Assembly: GCA_009823395.1 (NCBI GenBank)
Contig: CM020506.1
Span: forward strand, 5,331,001-5,395,000
DNA length: 64,000 nucleotides
Origin: Thamnaconus septentrionalis
Lineage: Eukaryota > Chordata > Actinopteri > Tetraodontiformes > Monacanthidae
Reading direction: 5' to 3'
A program made the position numbers and the translations under genes. The notes beneath the pieces are model-generated. The model worked only from the letters and a program-made list of their open reading frames with translations. It was not told the DNA's origin and made no database searches. Positions 1 to 60,206 of this stretch are shown here, one piece after another; within the stretch, counting starts at the first letter, position 1, and each line of letters starts with the position of its first letter.

Positions 1-338
1 CAAGGTGAGACGTGACTTTGTAATCACTTCAGGCTAAAGATTTATCTCTGTGCTCGTCCTGTTAGTGCTTCGTTTGATGTAATGGGCTACCAGATCCTAT
101 TACAAAGACTGGAACTTTAAATTGGCATTAGAGGGCAGTTCCATGAAGCTGGCTTAAGTCCCATTCATCCGACACAGATAAAGCCATGAACCTTGATAAG
201 TAATCCTTCACGCATAACTAAGTTACTAATTCTGGCGTTCCGCAGGAATCGATACGGAGACCGGTCCAGTTGGCTGGGACGCTCTAGTTTCTTCCGCTAA
301 AAGGATTCCAACTTTTGTCTGTGCTCAGCCGCTCCTAC
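1..338 (-). other. camta1 intron at left edge
   Basis: Downstream of the IQ exon. I see no further camta1 exon (no LTWIALKYALY-like segment) and no repeat. Confidence 0.6.
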
Positions 339-49290
<48,952 letters not shown>

Positions 49291-50110
49291 CCCTCCTCCT
49301 CCTCCTCCTCTTCCTCCTCCTCCTCCTCCTCCTCGACCTAGTGGTGCTGAGGTGGTGGTGGTGGTGGTGGAGGATGGGAGGGGGCGGGGGTGGGGGCTGC
49401 CAGGGAGTTGGGGTGGGTGGGTGGGTGGTTGGGTGGGAGGAGGGGGGTGTATACGCGCGCGTGCACGGAGAGGACAGCTCAAGGAGGGGGCGGGACAGAG
49501 AGGAAGGGAAGGGGTGGGGGGTGTGGGGACGAGCCTGCCGCGTTCCGCCGAGCAATTGGCCCGAGCGCGGCCGCGTGGATCCGCGACGGTGACTCGCGGA
49601 TTTCTCCATCCCTCCCCGTTGGACCCGCCCACCCTGCGTACACGCGCACTCTCTCTCTCTCTCTCTCTCCCGCTCACGTCACTGAACGATGTCTGTATTC
49701 GAGGACACCTTGACAGCCTCCCACAGCACCACCACCTCCTCCTCCTCCACCATCATCACGCTCCTCGTCCGTCGTTCTCTTCTCGCTCCCCTTTAAAACG
49801 CACGCTCGCAGACGCGCACATTTACAGACGCTCGTTACGTCGCACGCACGACGCGAGTATTACGTCAATGATATTCCCAAACAAACAACATCGACGTGAA
49901 TTTTATGAGCGCTCTTGAAAACAAGCGTGGCGAAAGCAGGAAAATCTTCTCCCCCGGTGTTTTCTAAGACTTTTTTTTAAAGCGCTGTCATTGGCCGCGG
50001 TGCTGAAGCGCGCGTGGTGCTGAAAGAACAGCTCCGAGACGCGCGAGCGCGCGCCCGCACTCTACCCGCCGGCGCGCGCTCGCCCGCTCGCTCGCTATCT
50101 GATTTTTGAG

Positions 50111-52600
50111 CAGGCGAACTGAATTGATGATAGGTCGGGTGAAAACTTGTAGGGTGAAATGAAAAACATGCCCTTCGCCTCCGCCCACCCACCCCCTCCC
50201 CACACACACACACCCACGACGTCCACTTATAGGCTCCGAGGTACTGAATCCCCGCGGTGCTGAATCTGATGTTCCCTCCGGAGGTTAACTTTTACAGACT
50301 GTGTCACTATCTCTCCCGATTAAACCAGCTCAAAAAAGAGCCCGTGCCTTTTTGATCCCGTGTTGCTGTATCGCAGCAACACAGGATTGCTGTTGTCAGT
50401 CTGAGCCAACATCTTTTAACAGAGACAACCCTCTCCACAGACACACAATCAATGGAAATTTGAGCCGGTGAATCGGCTCATATTCTGCAACACATGCTTT
50501 TGCATAACCAAGGTGCATATGGCTGCTAGCAATGAGTCCAAGCAAGAAAATAACATGTGAGACCCCCCCCCCCCCCCCGCCCTTTGTTGACTCTATATCT
50601 AAAAGTTCTGTCATAACAACAAGGGTTCTCATTCACCACCAACAATCGGCTACACCACAAATCCCACAATGACAAATGTGTCCTGCTTCTGCCTGGATAC
50701 AAAATCACAGCCTTCAACGCACCTATTGACCTGTCAAACCTATCTAGATCTTCTTCTGCACACAATACCTTCTTTTTTATTTGTTCTTAAAAAAAAATCT
50801 ATTTTTAGAGATGGATTAACAAGACTCAGGTAAATCACTGTAGACGTTGGTCAAAGTCTTGATATTCCACCTGTTTCTGCTGATGTCTGCAAACGCTTGA
50901 AAGGGTCTAAACCACAACTGTCAGTACTCCAGGCAAGTGTTCTTACCCTCAGAGGTATTTGAGCCATAAGCTAAAAGTAGCCACAGACTTGACTACTTTT
51001 GTCAAACCTCTGACCTTAGCTTCAGGCAATGGGACACAGCCTTCTGGGAGTTTGAACTCACAACACTCAGGACGCACAGGAAACCTTCTTTCCATATGAT
51101 TGGAGACTCGCTTAAGATTGTCAAAGCATTGACCACTAGGCTTCAGGCCATGCGGCATCTTTAAAGAAAAACTCAGGGAGGTGATTGCAGTCACAATACT
51201 CAGTACACATCTCAACCCTTTTCGACCTATGAGCAATATGAGCTACACTCTGTCGAATGTCTGTGTCAAAGCTTGGAAAGTTCTCCAAACTCTTAAAAAC
51301 TCTCAAGTTGCCTGAAGCTGAAGGTCAACACTTTGAAAAAAAAAAAAAAAAATCCTGTTAAGCTGTTGTATCCCAGATAGCTCTGAGAGTCTGAAGACTT
51401 ACCACATGTGCAAAAGGTTTGGAGTTCAAACGTTTCAAGACACTTCTAGATGTCACTTGACCTAAAACTGAAGTCAAAGTTTTCAACTCAGAGGTTGGCA
51501 GTCCTCAGAGCATTTTTAGCTCAAATCCCAATAAATCCTTTTGAGACATCAGTTGACCTTGAGTACAGGGTCAAAGTTTAGACACACTGGAAGCACCCTA
51601 TTGCACTGAATACTTAAAAAGTTACAGGCTTACACACTCTCTAACTGAGCACCCAGCGAGGGCTGGGTTCTTACAGTGATCTGACCACACCAAAAGTAAT
51701 TGAAAGGCCCAGTAAATAAACAGCAAGATAAGTTTGATAACACTTAATAATGCTTGAATGCTTGGTTGTTGCAGGAAAACTCAATGACCTTGTACTGATA
51801 TTACATGGGAAACAGGTGTTCATATTCAATGCAATTAAATTACTGTGGAAATATACTGATCGTTTCAACACTGTCAATAAAAAAAAAAAAAATACTTTTT
51901 GTAAATATTCTGATTCCTGTTCAAAAACTGGATTTCACCAAAAGCACAGCTCCTTACAGCTCTGTCATATCGTATTGTCATTTAGTCTTCCCTTCAATTT
52001 TTTCAGATATTTGTATGTGTATGTTGTATATGTATGAACACATAGGAGCAAATGTCGCAATGACAAGTCAATTATTTGGGGATATTGTGAAAGAACTGGG
52101 ATTTCAGTGAGACTGACAGATGACCTTGGAGGAAATAAAAAGTTTACCATTGTCTGATAGTTGCTGGCGGTGATGGTCTGCCGAAGTCAATGGCATTCAG
52201 GTGGCGTCTGCGCAAAAAAGCTGCCAGCAATGACAACATTTCAGTCTGGCTCCCCAAATATTAGATTTGGCAGACGTTAAGTTATTTGTGCGCAGTCAGA
52301 CTAAGTTTGGAAAAAGTAAATAACCTTGAGGACCTTTGGGGTTGGCGATACAGGCTAAATAAAACAGCTTTGCTGTGCACATAATAAATGAACCTGGAGC
52401 CTTGGGACGATCTAGAAGGCTTGTTTGAGTAGAAATTCTTTGGTGTGAACAGAATTCTAACGTGGCAAAGTACTGCAGTGCGGATTAGAGCCTATATTCT
52501 TAGCGAAAAACAAAACAAAACTGTACAGGAATTACGTTTGTACATACTTATACACACAACTAAACGGACAGACGATTCTTACATCTGTAAAAGGGTAACA
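50111..52600. other. camta1-dnajc11 intergenic region
   Basis: Head-to-head spacer. It contains a 17-base C run near 50562-50578 and a block of diverged repeat units at about 50830-51600. No gene is supported. Confidence 0.55.
50830..51600. repeat. Diverged repeat block with TGACCT...GGTCAAAG cores
   Basis: Related segments recur near 51009, 51130, 51313, 51459 and 51551, each with a TTGACC/TGACCT word, an AGCTTCAGG-like spacer and often GGTCAAAGTTT. Spacing is irregular (about 90-180 bp), so this is an old, decayed array or a set of related insertions. Confidence 0.45.
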
Positions 52601-52732
52601 AAACTCTCTTGCTAGGCTACTAACGCTGAAGCCAACCAGCAGAGAGCAGCGAGAGAACTTCCGCTGCGAGACCAGCCAGCCAATAAGCATTCAGGACATT
52701 GGCGAGTGGGCGGGACATAACCAAAAGGAAAC
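52600..52732 (+). promoter_or_regulatory. dnajc11 proximal promoter / 5' UTR
   Basis: Within 60 bp of the ATG are an inverted-type CCAAT word (GCCAATAAGC near 52679) and an Sp1-type GGGCGGGAC near 52708. The ATG context is AAACATGG. TATA-less housekeeping architecture is inferred. Confidence 0.5.
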
Positions 52733-52807
52733 ATGGCGACGTCCTTAGATGATGATCTAGAGTTTAATAATCAGGACTACTACTCTTTACTCAACGTCAG
52801 AAAAGAG
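52733..52807 (+). CDS. dnajc11: dnajc11 exon 1
   Basis: Encodes [20 protein letters not shown] then NVRKE, the start of the J domain (human [20 protein letters not shown]). The ATG matches the human start. Donor GAG|GTATGG. Confidence 0.95.
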
Positions 52808-55800
52808 GTATGGTTCGTGCGGCTCCGCGATGATAACGGATGATCATAAATCTTTTTTTGTTGTGACAGTTTTTGTGGACGTCCGCGGCGGAAGTCGTTC
52901 GCAGTCGGTGCATCATCCAACCGAGTTGAATAACGGTCTCCATCAGTAGAGTGATCGGTGTGCAGTTATGCCGGGCTGATGGTGCACAGCAGGGACCAAG
53001 GATGAAACAGCTCTTCGATACAGATCTGTATCCAAGTAGCTTCAATCCCAGAGTTGCTGCACTTTGAAGTAAATGCTTGGAAAATGCGTCTAAATTGATT
53101 CATATCATGTCCAACAAGAGGCACCTTGCTAAAGATGTTAGCTAGCTAGGTGAAAATTTTACCACCACAGTTTTGCTCGAACCGAACAAACTGTACATTT
53201 CAACTATTTAGCGAATGTTTTAATTCACGGACAGCTGATTAAATCTGAGGTTATAAGCAGGATGTTGTGGCAGGCTTTTGTCAAAGTGACAATCATTTTT
53301 ATTCTTCTTTGGCCAAAAAAAATGCAATGAAATTTCTATTTCTTGGCCAGTTGTGAAGATTTATTGTTTAATGAAAAACAATGGCGGCAAAACTGCAGTT
53401 CCACAAGTAATTTGTTCTATGTGTTTTAAGGGCAACAAAAAAAAATAGTTCAATCATCTTTGTCTCTCATTGCAGGCTACTTTAGAGGAACTTAAGGCAT
53501 CATATCGGCGACTATGTATGCTCTACCATCCAGACAAACACAGAGACCCTGAGCTGAAAATCCAGGCTGAGCAGCTATTTAATCAAGTGCATCAGGCATA
53601 TGAAGGTAAACGTTAAAAGGTTTTAAATGCAGCTTTTGTGAAACATAGACACTACTGATCCAAACGAGGTGAGTGACACAATCCCACAAAAAATATAACC
53701 CCCTTGAACTCAACTGCTGTCCTTCTCCTGTAGTGCTGAGCAATGAGCACTCCAGAGCCATTTATGACATATTTGGGAAGAAAGGCCTGGAGGTGGAAGG
53801 CTGGGAGGTATTTATGCCGGCTAACTTTTATTTTCACTCGAGTCGAGAGGCACTACTGCCACGGTACATGTACTGTTTGAACATGCCTGCACATTGTTGT
53901 CCAGATGGTGGAGAGGAAAAGAACTCCAGCGGAAATTCGAGAGGAGTACGACAGGCTGCAGAGAGAAAGAGAAGAGAGGAGACTGCAACAAAGAACCAAC
54001 CCCAAGGTTTTCTAACTCTTGCCAGTGTTTCGGTTGCACAACAAGCGCTTTAATTCTGTCCCCCCCGGTCCCCCCCAATTTATCCTTGGAGTATTATTAA
54101 AATTTTAATAATTAATCTGTTCAACTCAACGCACTTGACCTTGGTTAGTATCCACAGTTTTTTTTTTCGATTAGTCAGAATTTCTTACTTTTGCTCGTCT
54201 CTGCCTTTGATTTCCTCCATATCCAGGGCACCATCAGCGTCGGTGTAGATGCCACAGACCTGTTTGACCGCTACGATGAGGATTTTGAGGAGATGCCAGG
54301 CGGCGGGTTTCCTCATATTGAAATCAACAAGATGCACATTTCGCAGTCCATAGAAGTGTGTATTAAATCATCTGCCCCGTATACTTTCAGTGCATAACGC
54401 ATCTGGGCCAAGATAGTTCTTTCGTGTCAGATTTAGAGTTGTAATGATCTTTCCTCAGGCTCCTTTGACAAACTCCGACACAGCTGTGCTGTCAGGTTCG
54501 TTGTCTACACACAATGGCACCGGAGGAGGCAACATAAACATGACCGTGCGGAGAGTTACGTCAGCCAAGGGCTGGGGAGAGGTATGGCATGGCAGAAAAC
54601 CTAATCCCTGAGGTTGTCACAAGTTCAGTCTGTGGGGCATCTCGGCACGAAGCTCTCTGAATTTTCTTTTCTCAAAATTGTCTAGATGTTGTGTGACAAC
54701 TTTTTCTCTTTTTTGGTCACGTAGCGAAAGGTCTTGATTGAATCTTCTGTTCCTCTGTCCCTGCAGGTGGAGTTTGGTGCAGGAGACATACTTGGACCTC
54801 TCATCGGGTTAAAGGTGTTTCGTAACGTCACGCCGCGGTGGTAAGTCCGACGTAGGAGCCCAGCCGCATGCTGCGCTGACAAAATGAAAGGCACTCTCCG
54901 TCCGCCGAGTATTCCCGCCTTGTTTCTAATTGCGTCATTTCCTTGCTCAGCTTCTTGACAGCTCAGGGCGGCTTGCAGTTCTCTCCTCGAGGTCTGAGGC
55001 CGAGCTGCTCTCTGATGACAGCACGCCACCTGGACCAGAACACCATGGGCTATTTGCAGTGGCGCTGGGGGCCCAACAGTGCCATGACAACCAGCCTCGT
55101 CCGAGACACAAAGAGCAGCCACTTTACTCTGGCTCTGCAGGTAAACACAGGGTGCAAGTACAAAAGACATGTAGACCGTTCAACACACAGATTGCTGCTC
55201 TCGGTGTGGTGAAATTGTTTTCCTTTCCTTCATATACTGCATTGATTCTGTGCCTCTCTCACACTGTCCAGCTGGGCGTGGCGCACTCGTACCTGATGAT
55301 GAGCTACCAGTACAAGTTCCAGGATGAGGAACAAACTAAAGTCAAGGGCTCTGTAAAGTATGTTTCTTTATCTTTTTATGTTTCAATGTGGTATTTTATC
55401 ACAATGTTTAGCCATCAGTTCTTTTTCAAGGTCCTGTATTATTCCAGATTTGATTTGTCAATGTTTTTAATGAGTAATGTGTGTCTCTAATGTAGGTAGC
55501 TGTTCCAAAAGTGAGAAAATCCATCCCTTCCATACCTTTTTCCTAGCTCAATTTTTCAGAAAGCATGTGTGTAAAAACTGTCAGTCCTGTAAATCAGGCA
55601 TTTGTGAGCGCTGCAGGGTATAAATCTGGTTTTGAGTTGCCGTCCTCTGATGTTCTCTGTGTGTTTCCACTCCGGTCCCTCTACAGGACGGGCTGGTTCG
55701 GCACTGTGGTAGAATATGGAGCAGAGAGGAAGATCAGCCGACACAGTGTCCTGTCAGCCACTGTCAGCGTCGGCGTCCCTCAGGGAGTCACACTCAAGAT

Positions 55801-56715
55801 CAAGTACTGGCCGTCCCAAAATGTGTTCCTGCTCTCCTGCAGCCTCTCATCACTTCCTCTACTAATGCGCCTTTGCGCTCGTGGTTGTGCGTTGCAGGTT
55901 GGCGCGTGCCAGTCAGACGTACCTGTTCCCCATACACCTGACGGACCAGCTGCTGCCCAGTGCCGTCTTCTACGCCACGGCGGGACCGCTGCTGATCTAC
56001 TTGGCCGTCCACAAGCTGGTCATTGTCCCATTCACCAGAGCACAGAAGGAAGAGTCAGTGCACCTCGTTTTCACCTCCCGTTTTAAGGCGACAGCCAGTC
56101 AACACCTTTTTTACACAGTAGTAGAACATTTTAGCATAGTGTGTGTGTGCGGGGTAAAGCTTTGTTTACATCAGCTGAAACAAATTTTTCAGCACCAAGT
56201 TGAGAAAAAAGTGACACAGCAAGCAGTGGATGCTTGTGCATATCTTCAGTTTAGTGTGAATCATCATTCCTCTCACCCCTATTGCTTACATTATGCAGAG
56301 CCTCCTCAGCGAACCCCAGTGGATGATCGCTGGTGTCTGCCTTTTTTTCCCCCACCTTCCTTTTCTGCGTGTGTCTGTGCTTCTCAGGGAACTGGAGCTG
56401 CAAAGGAAGAGCTCCGCCACAGACATCGCCAAGAAGAAGCAGGAAGCCGAGTCTGCTGTGAGTACTCGCACGTCTGCCGCACATTCGTCTTGGTGGGGCG
56501 TCATTGATCGCGGTTTCTGGTTTTTTTTTTTTTTTTTTTTTTTGCGCTCGCCTCACTTTGTCTAAAAAAACGACTCTCCAATTCTATTTTGCTTTCATCC
56601 GCCCCTCCTTCTGCTCCCCGTCTTTCTCTCTCCCTCGGCTCCTCTGCAGGTTCTGCTGATGCAGGAGTCTGTGAGGAGAATCATAGAAGCGGAAGAATCC
56701 AAGATGGGTTAGAGG

Positions 56716-56753
<38 letters not shown>

Positions 56754-57929
56754 GACGCAGACGCTATGACAGGCTAAGACGCAGAACTTTTTATGTTGTA
56801 ATGTTGTGTTATGGTTGCTCTTAACTGCTCAAAGTTGCACATCTTTCTGCTGCAGTGCATTTTGTGAAGTGTGCATGTTTATGAGAAAATGTGCTAATCT
56901 CTCAAAGATGTCAGTAAAAATGATAACATTACAGCCCGATGGGTGCAATTGAAAAGCGTTTACGCAGGTTGTCTCGTCGTATTTCTCCCACTGCCAGTGT
57001 GTAGACTGTAGACAGTCTGTTCCTGGAAACCAGCTACGCAAAGGTGCTTAACACTCTGCTCTATGTGTGTGTGTGTGTGTCTCCAGGACTGATCATCCTG
57101 AATGCCTGGTATGGCAAGTTTGTCTCTGACACCAGTCAGAAGCAGGAGAAAGCAAAGGTCATTGACGTCACTGTGCCTCTGCAGTGTCTGGTCAAGGACT
57201 CCAAACTCATTCTCACCGAGTCCTCCAAGGTGGGTGTGTGTGTTTACATGTCAGGGTGTCATTTTGTACTTTGCATTTCTATTAAAAAAAATTCCTTTGT
57301 CATTCCATTGCTGTAGTTAAATGTTCAGTCCCACTATTAAGTCAACTGATAATATGAAAAATGAAAATAGCGACAAAGTGTAATTACTTGCAAATGAAAA
57401 TAATCACACTGACACTTTTTGCACCCACACAAGTCTTACCAACTGCACAACTGTTGTTTATTTCTTTGTTATCTATTTATGAACACCCTGTACGTAACAC
57501 AATGATGGCAAATGGGGATTGTTTGGGTAACATGAACTCTATTTAGTAGGAGATGGAACTATAAAGTAATGAAGAGATGACTTGACCTCTTTCCATACAA
57601 TGTGTGTACATACATAGTGTGTATGATATTTTTTTTCTGCTTCCAGGCTGGATTGCCAGGCTTCTACGACCCTTGTGTCGGAGAGGAGAAGAGTCTTAAA
57701 TTACTGTATCAGTTCCGCGGTGTCATGCACCAAGTCATCTCTGCAGACACCGATCCCTTACGGATACCCAAGCAATGTTAGTGCGCAGCCGGCTTGACTC
57801 TCGTGATATGCAGCAGCATGCTCACAACATAATATCTTTACAGGTTAGGGTATGTTAACGCAAATGACCTAATATCATTATGTCCTTTACGTGTTTTTTT
57901 CAGCTCACAGGATTGAGTCGGAGTCCTAG
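52733..57929 (+). CDS. dnajc11: dnajc11, DnaJ homolog subfamily C member 11 (complete, 16 exons)
   Basis: A J-domain co-chaperone of the mitochondrial outer membrane that associates with the MICOS/SAM (MIB) assembly and supports cristae structure; this role is known for the mammalian protein. Exons: 52733-52807, 53476-53605, 53734-53807, 53905-54006, 54227-54355, 54459-54581, 54767-54840, 54951-55140, 55272-55357, 55687-55803, 55898-56053, 56388-56457, 56650-56707, 57087-57229, 57647-57776, 57904-57929. All phases agree; 1683 nt, 560 residues (human 559). J domain at residues 14-82 with HPD at 43-45; central beta-rich region; C-terminal DUF3395 domain with coiled-coil character near the [19 protein letters not shown] segment. 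Conservation with human is high throughout. It is divergent from camta1 and convergent with phf13. Confidence 0.97.
53476..53605 (+). CDS. dnajc11: dnajc11 exon 2 (J domain, HPD)
   Basis: Encodes [20 protein letters not shown] and on to NQVHQAYE. Contains the HPD tripeptide that stimulates Hsp70 ATPase. Donor GAAG|GTAAAC. Confidence 0.97.
53734..53807 (+). CDS. dnajc11: dnajc11 exon 3 (end of J domain)
   Basis: Encodes [20 protein letters not shown] then VEGWE. Acceptor CCTGTAG; donor GAG|GTATTT. Confidence 0.95.
53905..54006 (+). CDS. dnajc11: dnajc11 exon 4
   Basis: Encodes [20 protein letters not shown] and QQRTNPK, charged and helical. The donor AAG|GTTTTC is weak but required by phase and homology. 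Confidence 0.94.
54227..54355 (+). CDS. dnajc11: dnajc11 exon 5
   Basis: Encodes [20 protein letters not shown] and [13 protein letters not shown], close to human. Acceptor ATCCAG; donor GAA|GTGTGT. Confidence 0.95.
54459..54581 (+). CDS. dnajc11: dnajc11 exon 6
   Basis: Encodes [20 protein letters not shown] and [12 protein letters not shown]. Donor GAG|GTATGG. Confidence 0.95.
54767..54840 (+). CDS. dnajc11: dnajc11 exon 7
   Basis: Encodes [20 protein letters not shown] then VTPR and two bases of Cys. Acceptor CCTGCAG; donor GGTG|GTAAGT. Confidence 0.95.
54951..55140 (+). CDS. dnajc11: dnajc11 exon 8
   Basis: Encodes [40 protein letters not shown] and SSHFTLALQ. Donor CAG|GTAAAC. Confidence 0.95.
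55272..55357 (+). CDS. dnajc11: dnajc11 exon 9
   Basis: Encodes [20 protein letters not shown] and QTKVKGSV, ending in phase 2 at AAA|GTATGT. Confidence 0.95.
55687..55803 (+). CDS. dnajc11: dnajc11 exon 10
   Basis: Encodes [20 protein letters not shown] and [12 protein letters not shown]. Acceptor CTACAG; donor CAA|GTACTG. Confidence 0.95.
55898..56053 (+). CDS. dnajc11: dnajc11 exon 11
   Basis: Encodes [20 protein letters not shown] and a hydrophobic stretch [17 protein letters not shown], which may be a membrane-associated segment. Donor AGA|GTCAGT. Confidence 0.95.
56388..56457 (+). CDS. dnajc11: dnajc11 exon 12
   Basis: Encodes [20 protein letters not shown] then ESA, charged helix. 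Acceptor TTCTCAG; donor GCT|GTGAGT. Confidence 0.94.
56650..56707 (+). CDS. dnajc11: dnajc11 exon 13, 58 nt
   Basis: Encodes [19 protein letters not shown]. The weak donor ATGG|GTTAGA is followed 9 bp later by an (AC)17 tract. Confidence 0.94.
56717..56750. repeat. (AC)17 microsatellite just inside dnajc11 intron 13
   Basis: Starts 10 bp after the exon 13 boundary, on the sense strand. Confidence 0.97.
57064..57080. repeat. (GT)8 tract at the dnajc11 exon 14 acceptor
   Basis: Ends 6 bp before exon 14 and replaces the usual pyrimidine tract. Confidence 0.95.
57087..57229 (+). CDS. dnajc11: dnajc11 exon 14 (DUF3395)
   Basis: Encodes [20 protein letters not shown] and [20 protein letters not shown], the most conserved part of the C-terminal DUF3395 domain. 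The acceptor CTCCAG has almost no pyrimidine tract; a (GT)8 run sits directly before it. Confidence 0.96.
57647..57776 (+). CDS. dnajc11: dnajc11 exon 15 (DUF3395)
   Basis: Encodes [20 protein letters not shown] and [10 protein letters not shown], ending LRIPKQ plus one base. Donor AAT|GTTAGT. Confidence 0.95.
57904..57929 (+). CDS. dnajc11: dnajc11 exon 16 (last codons and stop)
   Basis: Completes Ser and encodes HRIESES then TAG, matching human KQSHRIDTDG. Acceptor TTTTCAG. Confidence 0.93.
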
Positions 57930-59209
57930 GAGGCCACAGCTGTAGGAGCGGCAGCGAGCCAACGCAGATAAAAACAGACACTGTATAAACAAAAGAACCT
58001 ACAAATGGAGGGCACAAAAAAAACTCCTCTGGTCCTTATCTGTCCAAGTATTTTTTCCCCATTTATCAGGTTTCCTGCATTCCAGCCCGATCTCGCCCTC
58101 CCTGCCGGCCGTCTCTGAGCTTCATCGTAGCGCAGGAGCAACTCAGAGCTTCAGCGAGGTGTGGACGAGTCATAAGCCCGCCCAGAACTGACTGAAGGCC
58201 GAAGAAAAACAACTCAGAAGATCAGAGGTCCAGAGTAGAGACCCCACCACAACATAAGATTTATTTATGCACTACTTGCGGGGAATGGTCTTGAGGTAAA
58301 TGTGATTTTAAATGTGACAAGTTGTTATGTCAAGTGTCGACAAATAAGCTGTAGGTTCAACCCACATCATCGTGGTCTTTACCCTGTTTGAATGTCTCCC
58401 TGTTTGTTTGTTTGGATTCTAATAATACTGTCGGACTGATCTCGTGAAGTTGCACCAGACAGGGATCCAAGTCAGAACTGACCACTGAACCCATGTTTTT
58501 GTTTACCTGTATGAAGTCTTTTCATTCCTAATTTATGAAGCTGCCTTTTAAAGACGTGTCTGCTGCTGCTTGTTGGGTGCTTGAAGCTAACTGTGAGGGA
58601 TGCATTGGAGGAAGTAAACTACTTAAGCTGACCTTACCTGATGTGAGTGATGCAGCCAGATGGTGGGGGTGGGATCCGGCCTCTTCACTCAGTCTGTTAG
58701 TGTCTCCGTCCAGGCTGGAAATGAAGCAAAAATTCCACGATTTTATTTTTGCATTAATGTTCACTGATTGTGTCTGTGCAGTTGCAGCATTCTAGCCATG
58801 GTTTTTATAAGCACTGGGGGTTGAAGGTCATATTACACTTGTGCACAGAAGCAGCCAGGCCTGGTTTGCAGTGAGCCCCCCGCCCCATTAATGCTAAAAC
58901 GGCCAAATCCTGTGTTATGAGTTTCAATTTGGCACAGTTTCTTTTTGCAAACTGAGTCGCAGAAAGTCACAGTTAAGAAATGTTGAAACCGCACACGAGA
59001 TCCAGGAATTATTATGTGACACTAACACACCAGTCTACCTTTGCTGGAGCCAGTTGAAGTTGAGTCCAGTATGAATGTGCACTTTCTGTTTAAATTATCA
59101 TATGCACCAACATACAGCCATGAGCCACTTTTACAGATAGACTTCTTGTCTGTGTGTAGAGGTCAAGCCATACTGATGTTTTATTGAAATGATTAATATT
59201 GTGGGAAAG

Positions 59210-59215
59210 AATAAA
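59210..59215 (+). terminator. poly(A) signal AATAAA, proximal, dnajc11
   Basis: Canonical hexamer in the 3' UTR about 1.28 kb after the stop codon; candidate proximal polyadenylation site. Confidence 0.45.
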
Positions 59216-59670
59216 CATGTTGATCTTGCGCTACAGAGAACCTCTATAAACACTATCAGCAACACCACTGCAGTCATGATTGAACTGTGTTGAACACACA
59301 GGTGATTTTTTTTGCACAGAACTGTCAGTATTTCAAACATTATTTTGTATTAACTTGTGCAGATGCGTGCATAGGTGTATTATTAGAAGGGATTTTTTTT
59401 GTTATGGATTCAAATTTATCATTTTTCTTCAGAGGTTTCGGGTTATTATCACAGCAGCTGTTTTGCACTGTTTTTGGTTTGTAATTTGTCTTCTTTTTTG
59501 TGTATGCTAAGTCTCATGACTGGTCAGACGTTCACCCCTGCTTCAGTGGCACTGTGAGACTGGCAGAAATACTGCCCCCTACTGTTACCCTCCAGCCCAT
59601 CATTGAGTAAACTGTATGACTGAGGAGCCTGTTTTTTCCTTTCTCTCCCTCTCTCTCCTGTACAGACAGC

Positions 59671-59676
59671 AATAAA
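59671..59676 (+). terminator. poly(A) signal AATAAA, distal, dnajc11
   Basis: Canonical hexamer 1.74 kb after the stop, close to the opposite-strand phf13 signal at 59717. Confidence 0.5.
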
Positions 59677-59716
59677 TATAAAGCAACCCAAAAGTAAGAG
59701 TTTAAAATGGTAACTC

Positions 59717-59722
59717 TTTATT
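59717..59722 (-). terminator. poly(A) signal AATAAA, distal, phf13
   Basis: The plus strand reads TTTATT. If used, the phf13 3' UTR is about 2.5 kb and ends almost exactly where dnajc11 ends. Confidence 0.45.
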
Positions 59723-60200
59723 TACAATACTTTACAACAGTTTCACAGAAACAGTTTGCACCACAGAACAGACGCTTTCTCAGTAAGGGGAGAGAACGAC
59801 CCAGGATCAGAACAAAGGAGCTGTATCACAATGAGCATCGGTAATATTACGAACAATGATACCGCCTGAAAGACACAGACTGAAGCTATTCTTCTTTCTA
59901 AAAATCTGGAGGTGCCTTTCGTATTCCTTCAGGACATGAATGTTGAATAAGAAATAGAAGTAGCAGACGGTGTTGGGACAGCAAACATGGAGGAAATCAT
60001 CACCACCTGGGTGATGGCTGGCATGACATCTGGGATGTACCAGAACGGTGCAGAGATGAATGTTAAACCTCGGGGGGAAATGAGCAGGCTGATACACAAA
60101 CTAGTACATTTTAAACCACAGTTTGCAATCTGATTTTGTTTCCCCAAACTACTTCAATTCCAAAATGCCAGATTTGAAATGGCCTCGAGCATTCCACCGT

Positions 60201-60206
60201 TTTATT
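60201..60206 (-). terminator. poly(A) signal AATAAA, intermediate, phf13
   Basis: The plus strand reads TTTATT; an alternative phf13 polyadenylation site. Confidence 0.3.

Larger units (their letters stand above)
57930..59695 (+). other. dnajc11 3' UTR (inferred extent)
   Basis: Non-coding after the TAG, with two AATAAA signals at 59210-59215 and 59671-59676. No other gene is visible here; in particular there is no THAP zinc-finger motif. Confidence 0.6.
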
